NCBI GenBank assembly: GCA_009779395.1
Contig: WREJ01000002.1
Span: forward strand, 1-21,846
DNA length: 21,846 nucleotides
Direction: 5' to 3'
DNA from: Coriobacteriia bacterium
GTDB lineage: Bacteria; Actinomycetota; Coriobacteriia; WRKU01; WQUG01
Every line of letters begins with the position of its first letter. Position 1 is the first letter of the stretch. The position numbers were made by a program, and so were the translations under genes. This document shows, in pieces, positions 7,693 through 14,423 of this stretch. Under the pieces are notes generated by a model. The model searched no databases. It was not told the origin of the DNA and was given only the letters and a program-made list of their open reading frames with translations.

Positions 7693-7998
7693 ATGGTATT
7701 TTACACGGTGCGAGAACTACGCAATAACGCAAAAGATGTCCGAGAAACCATCAGGCAAAACGGTGAGGTCGTCATCACCAACAACGGTAAGCCCTGGGCT
7801 CTTATGATTGACATTGCCGACGATAACCTGCTAGAAACCGTGCAAATGCTGCGAACAGCACGAGCACAACGAGCCATCATGAAAATCCGCGAACAAGCCG
7901 TCGCTGACGGAATCGCTGACCTACCATTAGAAGAAATAAATGCTGAAATCGCTGCATACCGTGCTGAAAGACGCGCAAAAGAGGGTAGCGTAGCATAA
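7693..7998 (+). CDS. Phd/YefM-family antitoxin
   Basis: The product is 101 residues. The N-terminal Phd/YefM fold is visible as VFYTVRELRNNAKDVRETI and then EVVITNNGKPWALMI, which would form the DNA-binding dimer. The helical C-terminal half (from about residue 55) would wrap the toxin and is rich in Arg, Ala and Glu. The start was moved in from an upstream ATG-type codon because AGGAGG at 7681-7686 sits six bases before ATG 7693. The stop codon TAA shares its last A with the toxin ATG, indicating coupling. It should neutralise the PIN toxin and repress its own promoter; that role is inferred from family and layout. Confidence 0.88.
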   Translation: MVFYTVRELRNNAKDVRETIRQNGEVVITNNGKPWALMIDIADDNLLETVQMLRTARAQRAIMKIREQAVADGIADLPLEEINAEIAAYRAERRAKEGSVA

Positions 7999-8405
7999 TG
8001 GCAGTTCAAAAGACCGTTGTTCTTGACACCAACGTCTTGGTTTCTGCTTTGCTTGCCAGCACTACTTCTCCGCCGGTACACATTTTGACTTTGGTACAAA
8101 ATGAAATGCTATCGCTTTGCTATGACCAGCGCATTTGGCAGGAATACTGTGAAGTACTTCACCGCCCCCGCTTTGGCTTTGGCACAAAAGAAGTCCGAAC
8201 CCTGCTTCACACTATCCAATTTGCAGGCTTTTCTGTGAGTCCTTTTCAGTTGAAAGCAAAAACGGCAGACCCTGATGACCAGGCGTTCTATGAAGTCGCT
8301 GCTCTATGCCACTGCCCCCTAGTCACCGGCAACAAGCGCCACTTTCCTGACGAACCACACATCATGACACCCGCAGAATACCTGAGCCAGATGCGTGGAT
8401 ATTGA
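7998..8405 (+). CDS. PIN-domain toxin (COG1569-like)
   Basis: This is a 135-residue PIN-domain protein, most like the putative toxin PIN family paired with Phd/YefM or RHH antitoxins. The acidic metal-binding residues are visible: D10 in VVLDTNVLVSALL, E49 in the WQEYCEVLHRPRF segment, and the DPDDQAFYEVAALC and VTGNKRHF motifs typical of the family's C-terminal half. PIN toxins cut RNA, often tRNA or rRNA, in a Mg-dependent manner; the target here is unknown. Its ATG overlaps the antitoxin stop by one base. The gene ends immediately before one arm of the 18-bp inverted repeat at 8406. Confidence 0.88.
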   Translation: MAVQKTVVLDTNVLVSALLASTTSPPVHILTLVQNEMLSLCYDQRIWQEYCEVLHRPRFGFGTKEVRTLLHTIQFAGFSVSPFQLKAKTADPDDQAFYEVAALCHCPLVTGNKRHFPDEPHIMTPAEYLSQMRGY

Positions 8406-8423
8406 CCGCCTGGTGTGCTCTGA
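8406..8423 (-). repeat. Left arm of an 18-bp inverted repeat flanking the XRE-acyl-CoA ligase operon
   Basis: The sequence ccgcctggtgtgctctga is the exact reverse complement of 10981-10998. It starts on the base after the PIN toxin stop and overlaps the -35 zone of the XRE-cupin promoter (extended -10 TGGTAGGAT at 8426-8434). Confidence 0.85.
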
Positions 8424-8425
8424 TG

Positions 8426-8434
8426 TGGTAGGAT
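8426..8434 (+). promoter_or_regulatory. Putative extended -10 promoter of the XRE-cupin operon
   Basis: TG-G-TAGGAT fits an extended -10 element and would give a leader of about 29 bases before the ATG at 8470. No convincing -35 is present. One arm of the 18-bp inverted repeat sits immediately upstream, where a regulator could act. Confidence 0.4.
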
Positions 8435-8469
8435 GGTTCACTTACTTTTCTACGAGGAAGAGGTCTTTA

Positions 8470-9075
8470 ATGAGCACTGGCAACTTTGACGAAAGTCAAC
8501 TGAAAAACCTGAGCGACATTGCGATGCGTTTGCGTGCCCTGCGCGAGGACGAGGGTGTCAGCATCGAGGACATGGCTATTGCCTGCGAAATGACCGCCGA
8601 AAAGTATGCTCAACTGGAAACCGGCACCGCTGATTTTAGCTTTACGATGCTGTATCATGCAGCCAACAAGCTGGGTGTCGACATGATTGACCTATTGACA
8701 GGGGACAGCCCGAATCTTTCGGGCTATAGTATTGTGCGCGCCGGTGAGGGCTTGTCGATTCGGCGACGCGCAGGCTTTGAATACCTGCATCTTGCGCCAA
8801 ACTTTAAGGACAAGTTGGCTGAACCCTTTCTGGTTACTGCTCCCTATAAAGAGGACGAGCAAGACCAGTCCATTAAGCTGTCAAGCCACGAAGGACAGGA
8901 ACTGAACTACATTCTGTCGGGCAATCTGCGCTTTGCCTACGAGGACGCACTGGGAGTGCGAACCGAAGATTTGGGCGCGGGCGACACGCTATTTTACGAT
9001 GCGGGCAAGGGTCACGGCATGATCGCCATTGATGGCAAACCCTGCACCTTTATCGCCATTGTATTCAAACCATAA
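8470..9075 (+). CDS. XRE-cupin transcriptional regulator
   Basis: The product is 201 residues. An N-terminal XRE helix-turn-helix (about 15-70: IAMRLRALREDEGVSIEDMAIACEMTAEKYAQLETG) is followed by a C-terminal cupin (about 95-200) with SSHEGQELNYILSGNLRF and LGAGDTLFYDAGKGHGM. In this family the cupin is thought to sense a small ligand. The ATG at 8470 is chosen because AGAGG lies six bases upstream; an upstream in-frame start at 8395 would overlap the PIN gene and has no ribosome site. The next gene is an acyl-CoA ligase 39 bases downstream. XRE-cupin genes paired with AMP-forming ligases recur in anaerobes, so it probably controls that ligase in response to its substrate; this is inference. 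Confidence 0.9.
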   Translation: MSTGNFDESQLKNLSDIAMRLRALREDEGVSIEDMAIACEMTAEKYAQLETGTADFSFTMLYHAANKLGVDMIDLLTGDSPNLSGYSIVRAGEGLSIRRRAGFEYLHLAPNFKDKLAEPFLVTAPYKEDEQDQSIKLSSHEGQELNYILSGNLRFAYEDALGVRTEDLGAGDTLFYDAGKGHGMIAIDGKPCTFIAIVFKP

Positions 9076-9114
9076 GCGCCACACATTAGGCTATATACAC
9101 TGAAAGGACCACCA

Positions 9115-10977
9115 GTGAGACATATAAACGAACGCTATGTGCGAGAGACCTTTGATGATGCGGGGGTGCTGCGCGACTTTCGCCTAGAATATCCTGACAA
9201 CTTTAACTTTGCGTATGACATTGCAGACGAGATAGCCCTCCAGGACCCCGACCGTCCAGCACTTGTCTGGTGTAACCCCGAAGGCGAAGAGCACCGCTTT
9301 ACCTTTGCCGACATTAAATACTGGACAGACAAGACAGCCAACGTTCTGGCAGAACAAGGAATTGGCAAGGGCGACCATGTCATGGTCATTTTGCGCCGCC
9401 ACTACCAGTTCTGGTTTGTCATTTGTGCGCTGCACAAGCTAGGAGCAGTCGTTATTCCCGTTACCTTTATGCTAAAAGACGAAGACCTTAGCTATCGCCT
9501 GCAAAAATCACGGGCAAAAGCACTGATTTGCACTGACGTGGGTGACATCAGCGAGGTTGCTGTTCGTGTTGCCCCCGAGTGTAGTGATCTGAAAACGCTG
9601 ATGTTAGTAGCTGCTGGTGGGGGCGGGCTTGCCCTGCTTGACGGACAGGCAGGCATGCCGTCTGACCCTACATTTGGCAGTGTTCTCTCAGGTGCTGAAG
9701 GTCTGCTAAAGCTGCGTATTAGCGAGCAGCAGCAAGCGGATGGCTGGCTCGACTTTAACAAGGAAGTCAGTGCCGCACCCAGTGAGTTCACACGACATGA
9801 AACTGCGGTACGCGACCCCTTTATCATGTATTTTTCTTCGGGAACTACCGGACACCCAAAGATGGTACTACACGACGGAGCTTATGCGCTGGCACATACT
9901 CTGACAGCAAAACACTGGCACAATGTGCGCAGTGACGGTGGTCTGCACTACGTAATTGCCGACACCGGCTGGGGCAAGGCTGTCTGGGGCAAACTGTACG
10001 GTCAGTGGGTCATGGAAGCCTGCGTGCTTGCCTACGACTTTGACCGCTTTGTGCCTGCTGACATCTTGTCTTTGCTAGAACGCTACCGGGTGACGACCCT
10101 CTGTTGTCCGCCCACCATGTATCGTTTCTTGGTCAATACGGGTCTCGAGAACTATGACCTGTCTGCACTGGAGTACTCGACCACAGCTGGCGAGGCTTTA
10201 AATCCTGACCTGTTTGACAGCTGGCTGGCGGGCACTGGCGTGCGCCTGATGGAAGGTTTTGGTCAGACAGAGACGCCTTTGCTGGTGTGCAACACAACAA
10301 ACATGACGCCAAAGCCAGGGTCAATGGGTATGCCCAGTCCCCTCTTTACGGTCGAAGTACATGACGAGGATGGCAAGCAGTGCCCACCGGGTAAGGTTGG
10401 CGAAGTCGTTGTACGCCTAGGAGCAGCAGGGGGTGCTGCAGAATCAACACTTGCACTGACCTCGCCTGAGCAGGGTGGAACAATCGGTGCCGATGAATTG
10501 TATGTCGCAGCACCAGAAAACGCCCATCCCAATGGCATCATGATGGAGTATATGTACAACGCTGAAAAAACCGCCGCTGCCTGCAAAGACGGCTGGTATC
10601 ATACAGGTGACGAAGCCTGGGTTGATGAGGACGGTTACTACTGGTACGTAGGACGCAACGACGACGTGATTAAATCTGCTGGTTACCGCATAGGTCCTTT
10701 CGAGGTCGAAAGTGTGCTGATAAAGCACCCAGCAGTCGCAGAATGTGCCGTCACCGGCGTGCCCGATCCCATCAGAACAGCAGCCGTCAAGGCAACAATT
10801 GTGCTAGCAGAAGGCTTTGAGGCAAGCGACGACCTGACAGCAGAGCTGCAAACTTACGTGAAAAAGGAAACTGCTCCCTATAAGTACCCGCGGGTAATCA
10901 ATTACGTGGAAGAGCTGCCCAAAACCGTAAATGGGAAGATTCGTCGGATTGCTATAAGGACCGCCGACTACGCATAA
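9115..10977 (+). CDS. AMP-forming acyl-CoA synthetase
   Basis: The product is a 620-residue member of the ANL adenylate-forming family, which activates a carboxylic acid with ATP and transfers it to CoA. Motifs in order: YFSSGTTGHPKMV (about 240-252, phosphate loop), GFGQTETP (about 380), TGDEAWVDEDGYYWYVGRNDDVIKSAGYRIGPFEVE split over the A7-A8 hinge (from about 497), and PKTVNGKIRR with catalytic Lys608. Overall pattern is closest to acetyl/medium-chain acyl-CoA synthetases; substrate cannot be told. An extra segment of about 35 residues (ESTLALTSPEQGGTIG...) precedes the EYMYNAEKTA region. Start is GTG with AAAGGA six bases upstream. The stop is four bases before the right arm of the flanking inverted repeat. 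Confidence 0.93.
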   Translation: MRHINERYVRETFDDAGVLRDFRLEYPDNFNFAYDIADEIALQDPDRPALVWCNPEGEEHRFTFADIKYWTDKTANVLAEQGIGKGDHVMVILRRHYQFWFVICALHKLGAVVIPVTFMLKDEDLSYRLQKSRAKALICTDVGDISEVAVRVAPECSDLKTLMLVAAGGGGLALLDGQAGMPSDPTFGSVLSGAEGLLKLRISEQQQADGWLDFNKEVSAAPSEFTRHETAVRDPFIMYFSSGTTGHPKMVLHDGAYALAHTLTAKHWHNVRSDGGLHYVIADTGWGKAVWGKLYGQWVMEACVLAYDFDRFVPADILSLLERYRVTTLCCPPTMYRFLVNTGLENYDLSALEYSTTAGEALNPDLFDSWLAGTGVRLMEGFGQTETPLLVCNTTNMTPKPGSMGMPSPLFTVEVHDEDGKQCPPGKVGEVVVRLGAAGGAAESTLALTSPEQGGTIGADELYVAAPENAHPNGIMMEYMYNAEKTAAACKDGWYHTGDEAWVDEDGYYWYVGRNDDVIKSAGYRIGPFEVESVLIKHPAVAECAVTGVPDPIRTAAVKATIVLAEGFEASDDLTAELQTYVKKETAPYKYPRVINYVEELPKTVNGKIRRIAIRTADYA

Positions 10978-10980
10978 TGG

Positions 10981-10998
10981 TCAGAGCACACCAGGCGG
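10981..10998 (+). repeat. Right arm of the 18-bp inverted repeat
   Basis: The sequence tcagagcacaccaggcgg is an exact reverse complement of 8406-8423, placing the XRE-cupin/acyl-CoA ligase operon between the two arms. It is also the outer left arm of the local palindrome with 11088-11105. Confidence 0.85.
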
Positions 10999-11014
10999 CC
11001 AGACTCCGCGTCGT

Positions 11015-11071
11015 TTGAAAAATCAAAAATGCACGAGTAGGTGACTACGCTTAGCATTTTTGATTTTTCAA
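11015..11071. repeat. 18-bp perfect AT-rich palindrome with 21-base loop
   Basis: Left arm ttgaaaaatcaaaaatgc (11015-11032) and right arm gcatttttgatttttcaa (11054-11071) are perfect complements. The loop contains a further small hairpin (gtag-gtga-ctac, 11037-11048). It lies between the convergent acyl-CoA ligase and PIN-TipAS genes. It could act as a two-way terminator, since each arm carries T runs, but it is far longer and less GC-rich than a standard one. Confidence 0.85.
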
Positions 11072-11087
11072 GCCTCCTCGATTCTGA

Positions 11088-11105
11088 CCACCTGGAGCAC
11101 TCTGA
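11088..11105 (-). repeat. Diverged outer arm of the palindromic element
   Basis: The sequence ccacctggagcactctga matches the 8406 arm at 14 of 18 positions and pairs imperfectly with 10981-10998. The 10981-11105 block is therefore nested: an outer imperfect repeat and an inner perfect one. Confidence 0.6.
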
Positions 11106-11180
11106 CGGGCGTCAGCTCACGTACACCGCACCCTGAGGCGCCTTAGGTTACAGGTAAGCACTCAATTTTCAGTGGTTGAC

Positions 11181-12068
11181 CTATGCAGCTGCGGCGGTCT
11201 GAAAGGCTTCTGCCATATACGCGCTGAGGCCTTCTGCTGCTTTGTCGATATTTTTCTTAAAGCGCTGGTCAGACTCCCACAGGGCACCAAAATTGGCATG
11301 CATTTCAGGCGGGCACTCGTAGAACCAGCGACTGATCAGCTGGCGATGCTCTTCTGCCAAGGCGTGGGCTTCGGGGCTGTCTGCAGGCGTTTGTGACTGC
11401 ATCAGCGCAACAAAGCGGTCGTTGATGTCTGCCGCCTCTATTTTGTAGCGATCCCAGTCTGCAGCACTGTAATTCTGTGTGCGGCGCTGGCTTTCTTTGT
11501 AGGCATCGGTGTGCCCCCACATTTCGGCAGCCTCATCTTTGTAGGGATCTGTGGCAAAGCCGTTTGTTTCATCATGGACGTTCACGGGTATTCCTTTCTG
11601 TTCATCTGCCAGCATAAACCCTACCCAGGGAATGCTGTCAACTAAATGGGATAAGTTGTAGGGAGAAAACCGGGTCAAAAGTTTTGCCGAGGAAAGCTTT
11701 GATGCTAGGTCTTTGTCAAAGGTCCACAGTGGCGCAGCATTCATTGTTTCTGCACTCGCGGCAAAATAGCAGTCCTCATAGGAAAGCGATTTGTGCGTGC
11801 AATAAAGCTCGAGCGCAACTGAAATAAGTTCACGATTGCAGTCAATTGTCGTGATGCTTAGCAAGTCTTGTACGGCCTGCTGTATTTGACTTCGCGAAAA
11901 TTTGTAGTGACGTTCCAGCGCAAAAACAAACTCGGTTACTGCTGTGTCTGACACAAAAAAGCGCGTCCTTTCAGACGTGACCAGACGTTTCGCCAACTCA
12001 TACTGAGCAGGAACATCTTTGCACATCAATCGCAAAAGAACGTTGGTATCGAGCGATTCTCTTTTCAT
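11181..12068 (-). CDS. PIN-domain toxin fused to a TipAS-like drug-binding domain
   Basis: One open frame of 295 residues carries two domains. Residues 1-135 are a VapC-like PIN ribonuclease with a full acidic set: D7 (SLDTNVLLR), E46 (VTEFVF), D99 (SYEDCYFAAS) and D118 (WTFDKDL). Residues about 168-292 match the TipAS domain of Streptomyces TipA: MWGHTDAYKESQRR, DWDRYKIEA, RFVALM, PADSPEA, HRQLISRWFYEC, EMH, then NID-KAAEGLSAYMAEA. TipAS binds thiopeptide antibiotics; of its two neighbouring cysteines, the first is kept (C252) and the second, the reported covalent site, is Asn259. Residues 136-167 form a linker. Codon 162 is GTG with AAAGGA six bases upstream (11592-11597), so a 134-residue TipAS-only product is possible. 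The ATG overlaps the antitoxin stop as ATGA. Drug control of the toxin is inference. Confidence 0.85.
   Translation of the reverse strand: MKRESLDTNVLLRLMCKDVPAQYELAKRLVTSERTRFFVSDTAVTEFVFALERHYKFSRSQIQQAVQDLLSITTIDCNRELISVALELYCTHKSLSYEDCYFAASAETMNAAPLWTFDKDLASKLSSAKLLTRFSPYNLSHLVDSIPWVGFMLADEQKGIPVNVHDETNGFATDPYKDEAAEMWGHTDAYKESQRRTQNYSAADWDRYKIEAADINDRFVALMQSQTPADSPEAHALAEEHRQLISRWFYECPPEMHANFGALWESDQRFKKNIDKAAEGLSAYMAEAFQTAAAA
11583..11597 (-). promoter_or_regulatory. Internal ribosome binding site and GTG start for a TipAS-only product
   Basis: On the minus strand AAAGGA (11597-11592), a six-base spacer and GTG (11585-11583) sit exactly at the junction between the PIN linker and the TipAS domain, in the same frame as the fusion. 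In Streptomyces lividans tipA also yields a short TipAS from an internal in-frame start. Use of this site is a prediction. Confidence 0.5.
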
Positions 12069-12319
12069 GCGTCCCCCATTCGCAACTCGCGACTACGATA
12101 GAGTGTTCTTGTGTCCAGTAAGGGCTCTGTCCCTGGTTTAATCCACGAGTTAATCCTGTCTGACATCTGGTCAATGGTCTCGGCGGGCTGTAAGGTGAGC
12201 TCTTTCTTCTTTTCATCAAAGGCAAGCACAAACTGGTCACCAGCACTCATGCCCAGCTTTTTCCGTATGTGGGCAGGAACAACTATCTGTCCTCTGCTTG
12301 ATAGCGTAATGGTAGTCAT
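12065..12319 (-). CDS. AbrB/MazE-fold antitoxin (VapB-like)
   Basis: The product is 84 residues. The swapped-hairpin AbrB fold occupies the first half: TTITLSSRGQIVVPAHIRKKLGMSAGDQF-VLAF, the classic STKGQIVIP-type motif followed by RKxLG. The C-terminal half (from about residue 48) should hold the toxin-binding tail. A clear AAGGAG lies about six bases before the ATG. The last codons overlap the PIN-TipAS ATG (ATGA), so the two are coupled. It is expected to neutralise the PIN domain and repress the operon through the repeated GTAAGT sites just upstream. Confidence 0.9.
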   Translation of the reverse strand: MTTITLSSRGQIVVPAHIRKKLGMSAGDQFVLAFDEKKKELTLQPAETIDQMSDRINSWIKPGTEPLLDTRTLYRSRELRMGDA

Positions 12320-12342
12320 CCAATTCTCCTTACAAGTCTTAC

Positions 12343-12396
12343 GTTCATAATATGACTTACTATTATGATGTAACTTACTTTAATGATACCACTTAC
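12343..12396 (-). promoter_or_regulatory. Operator/promoter with repeated AGTAAGT boxes
   Basis: On the minus strand AGTAAGT recurs, followed by similar AT-rich halves: agtaagttacatcataat and agtaagtcatattatgaa, with a third gtaagt upstream and gtaag nearer the gene. TATTAT in the second unit is a candidate -10. Regularly spaced direct repeats before an AbrB-type antitoxin suggest autoregulation. Confidence 0.5.
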
Positions 12397-12426
12397 TTTT
12401 AGCTAATGGCAAGACTACACAACGAA

Positions 12427-12454
12427 GGAGCACGTCCAGTAATGGACATGCTCC
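12427..12454. repeat. Intergenic hairpin of the GTCCA repeat family
   Basis: ggagca-c-gtcca-gtaa-tggac-a-tgctcc pairs over 11 bases with one internal mismatch. It lies 30 bases after the trpB stop (minus strand) and before the AbrB operon promoter. With no T run on either side it is not a clear terminator. It shares the ggagNNYGTCCA core with other intergenic copies. Confidence 0.65.
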
Positions 12455-12483
12455 TCCGTTTGGTGATGGGTCTTACCTGGTTG

Positions 12484-13827
12484 TTATTTCATGGTGCCTG
12501 TCTTGAAGTCAAAGTCTTTCAGCTGACCTTGGTTGTAGGCATCGTATGCCGCCAGGTCAAGGAAGCCGTGACCCGACAGGCCGAAGAGGATGGTGCGGGC
12601 TTCTCCCTTTTCTGCTGCATCGCGGGCTTCTGCTACTGCCGCTGCAATAGCGTGGCTGCTTTCGGGTGCTGGCAGCATGGCTTCTGCGCGACCAAAAAGC
12701 AGCGCATACTTAAAGCAGTCCGTCTGATTGACAGCAGTTGCCTCGATTTCACCCGAGTGCACCAGTGCCGACAGCAGGGGTGAATCGCCGTGGTAGCGCA
12801 GGCCACCGGCGTGTATTCCTGGTGGCACAAAGTTGTGACCCAGGGTGTACATCATCATTTGTGGCGTCATCTTTGCTTCGTCACCGTAGTCGTAGCGATA
12901 CTCTCCTGCAGTTAGCGTGGGACAGGACTTTGGCTCTGCGGCAAGCAAGCGCGTCTTGGTCTTGCCGTCCAGACGGCGTTTGTAGTAAGGAAACGCCAGT
13001 CCACTAAAGTTCGAGCCACCACCACAGCAGCCGATGACAACATCAGGCTCGTCTTCAGCAAGTTCCATCTGCATGATGGCTTCTTGGCCAATGATGGTCT
13101 GGTGCAAAATAACGTGGTTCAGCACGCTACCCAGCGAATAGTTGGTATCAGGATTTGTTGCGGCAATCTCGACTGCCTCGGAAATCGCAAGACCGAGGGT
13201 TCCTGGTGTATCGGGATTGGTTTCTAGCATCTGGCGACCAACGCTCGTCAAGTTGGTGGGCGAGCGATGGACCTTTGCTCCGTAGCTTTCCATAAAAATG
13301 CGACGGTAGGGCTTTTGGTCGTAGCTGCAGCCTACCATAAAGACTTCGATATCCATGCCCAGCTGGCTGCCTGCCATCGACAGAGCTGATCCCCACTGAC
13401 CGGCACCCGTTTCGGTGGTCAGCTTGGTGATACCAGCCTGCTTGTTGTAGTAGGCCTGCGGAATCGCCGAATTTGCTTTATGCGAACCGCTTGCGTTCAC
13501 ACCTTCGTATTTGTAGTAGATATGGACATTCTCGGGCAAACCCAGTGCTTTTTCAAACATACGCGCACGCGTCAGCGGTCCGGGGCGATAGGTACGCAAG
13601 ACGTCGATGACGGCTCCCGGAATGTCGATGTAGCGTTCCTTGGTCATTTCTTGTTCGATAAGTGCTGGCGGGAAAATCGCAGCAAGCTGCTCGGGGCGCG
13701 CTGGTTCATTGTTGCCATCCAAATAAGGCGGCAATTCAGGCATATCTGCCTGAATGTTGTACCAGGCTGTCGGCATGTCCTTCTCTTCAAGGACAAAGCG
13801 TGACTTATGTGTGTCTGTGCATGACAT
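12484..13827 (-). CDS. trpB: Tryptophan synthase beta-like protein (TrpB2 type)
   Basis: This PLP enzyme joins indole and serine to give tryptophan. At 447 residues it is of TrpB2 type, longer than the roughly 400 of classic TrpB1. Motifs: GVNASGSHKANSA with the PLP lysine K117, TETGAGQWGSAL (138-149), and the phosphate-binding GCCGGGSNFSGLAFPY. No trpA or other trp gene is nearby, so it may salvage indole. The start is placed at ATG 13827, with AAGGAGG eight bases upstream. An in-frame ATG at 13872 is rejected because it lies in the T run of the T-box terminator. Expression is set by the upstream tryptophan T-box. Confidence 0.93.
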   Translation of the reverse strand: MSCTDTHKSRFVLEEKDMPTAWYNIQADMPELPPYLDGNNEPARPEQLAAIFPPALIEQEMTKERYIDIPGAVIDVLRTYRPGPLTRARMFEKALGLPENVHIYYKYEGVNASGSHKANSAIPQAYYNKQAGITKLTTETGAGQWGSALSMAGSQLGMDIEVFMVGCSYDQKPYRRIFMESYGAKVHRSPTNLTSVGRQMLETNPDTPGTLGLAISEAVEIAATNPDTNYSLGSVLNHVILHQTIIGQEAIMQMELAEDEPDVVIGCCGGGSNFSGLAFPYYKRRLDGKTKTRLLAAEPKSCPTLTAGEYRYDYGDEAKMTPQMMMYTLGHNFVPPGIHAGGLRYHGDSPLLSALVHSGEIEATAVNQTDCFKYALLFGRAEAMLPAPESSHAIAAAVAEARDAAEKGEARTILFGLSGHGFLDLAAYDAYNQGQLKDFDFKTGTMK

Positions 13828-13872
13828 GGCAGTTTCCTCCTTCAGTGAAAACTCCTTGTACGAAGCGGCCAT

Positions 13873-13905
13873 AAAAAAATCCCCTACAGCTGCTTCTGTA
13901 AGGGA
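13873..13905 (-). terminator. T-box intrinsic terminator
   Basis: tcccttacag and ctgtagggga pair over ten bases (one G-U) with a loop aagcag, followed by seven T on the minus strand. It overlaps the T-box sequence region and would form when tRNA-Trp is charged. Confidence 0.9.
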
Positions 13906-14200
13906 CGAGAAATCGCTTCCCGCGGTGCCACCCTTGTTGGCAGACCAGACCCAATGTCTGGCTGCCCACTCTCAAGTACTTAGGTCCTGCTCACCTCAAG
14001 CAATCCCGCATACTTGTGTTCCGCTAACGAGGGAACCTCCGCCGTCACTAGTAGGCGCTACCACTAAATCAGTCAATGGGTCAGTCGCCGTTGCAACGAT
14101 GCCTCCGAAGTCCATTCGCCTTTTCCCGCTTTGCCAGATTTCCACCATCACCGGCTCTCTCGTGTGCGCTGAAAAAGCTACTCCTCTTCATCAACAGCTA
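13873..14200 (-). promoter_or_regulatory. Tryptophan T-box leader upstream of trpB
   Basis: The conserved T-box AGGGTGGCACCGCG is present (minus strand, about 13935-13919). Its UGGC bulge complements the GCCA end expected of tRNA-Trp. The Stem I base starts with gaagaggagtagc near 14190, and the distal loop sequence agagagccggtgatggtg follows. The specifier loop reads GCGAA-TGG-AC, giving a UGG (Trp) specifier at 14114-14112. Uncharged tRNA-Trp should stabilise the antiterminator and allow trpB transcription. The 13828-14423 interval holds only this leader, its promoter, the 36-base repeat and the Phd/ParE promoter. Confidence 0.95.
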
Positions 14201-14214
14201 TTCGATTGCTAAGT

Positions 14215-14243
14215 ATCATACGCGCATCGCGAGCAATATGCAA
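14215..14243 (-). promoter_or_regulatory. Promoter of the T-box-trpB transcript
   Basis: On the minus strand TTGCAT (14243-14238), a 17-bp spacer and TATGAT (14220-14215) form a good sigma-70-type promoter. The start would be near 14208, about 20 bases before Stem I of the T-box. Confidence 0.75.
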
Positions 14244-14259
14244 GCACCTTTCAGAAATT

Positions 14260-14295
14260 TTTCTGCCGAGCGGGGTGGCGGAGTCTGTCCAGTAC
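14260..14295 (+). repeat. 36-base dispersed repeat, copy 1
   Basis: Beginning tttctgccgagcggggtggc and ending gtctgtccagtac, this stretch matches 16184-16219 at 35 of 36 positions (the one difference is g against a). It lies between the trpB promoter and the Phd/ParE promoter, and contains the GTCCAG core found in other intergenic spots. Confidence 0.9.
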
Positions 14296-14333
14296 TGCAG
14301 CGTCTGCTGTGTTTTGTCATTCTTCTTGCGAGA

Positions 14334-14391
14334 ATGTTTAGAAAAATTGTTCTAACATTTCTTGCTATTGCAGCTGCGCAGACGATATACT
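14334..14391 (+). promoter_or_regulatory. Promoter and operator of the Phd/ParE module
   Basis: TTGCTA (14362-14367), an 18-bp spacer and TATACT (14386-14391) form the promoter. Just upstream, atgtttagaa...ttctaacat (14334-14358) is an imperfect palindrome suited to binding by the antitoxin. Confidence 0.6.
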
Positions 14392-14423
14392 TTAAGCGTA
14401 TCAAACATATAAGGAGACCACTC

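Noticed and set aside
13828..13872. A longer TrpB starting at ATG 13872
   Set aside because: That ATG lies at the T run of the T-box terminator; the AAGGAGG at the ATG 13827 fits far better.
14076..14423. An upstream extension of the Phd antitoxin frame
   Set aside because: It crosses the trpB T-box, promoter and 36-base repeat; AAGGAGA marks the ATG at 14424.
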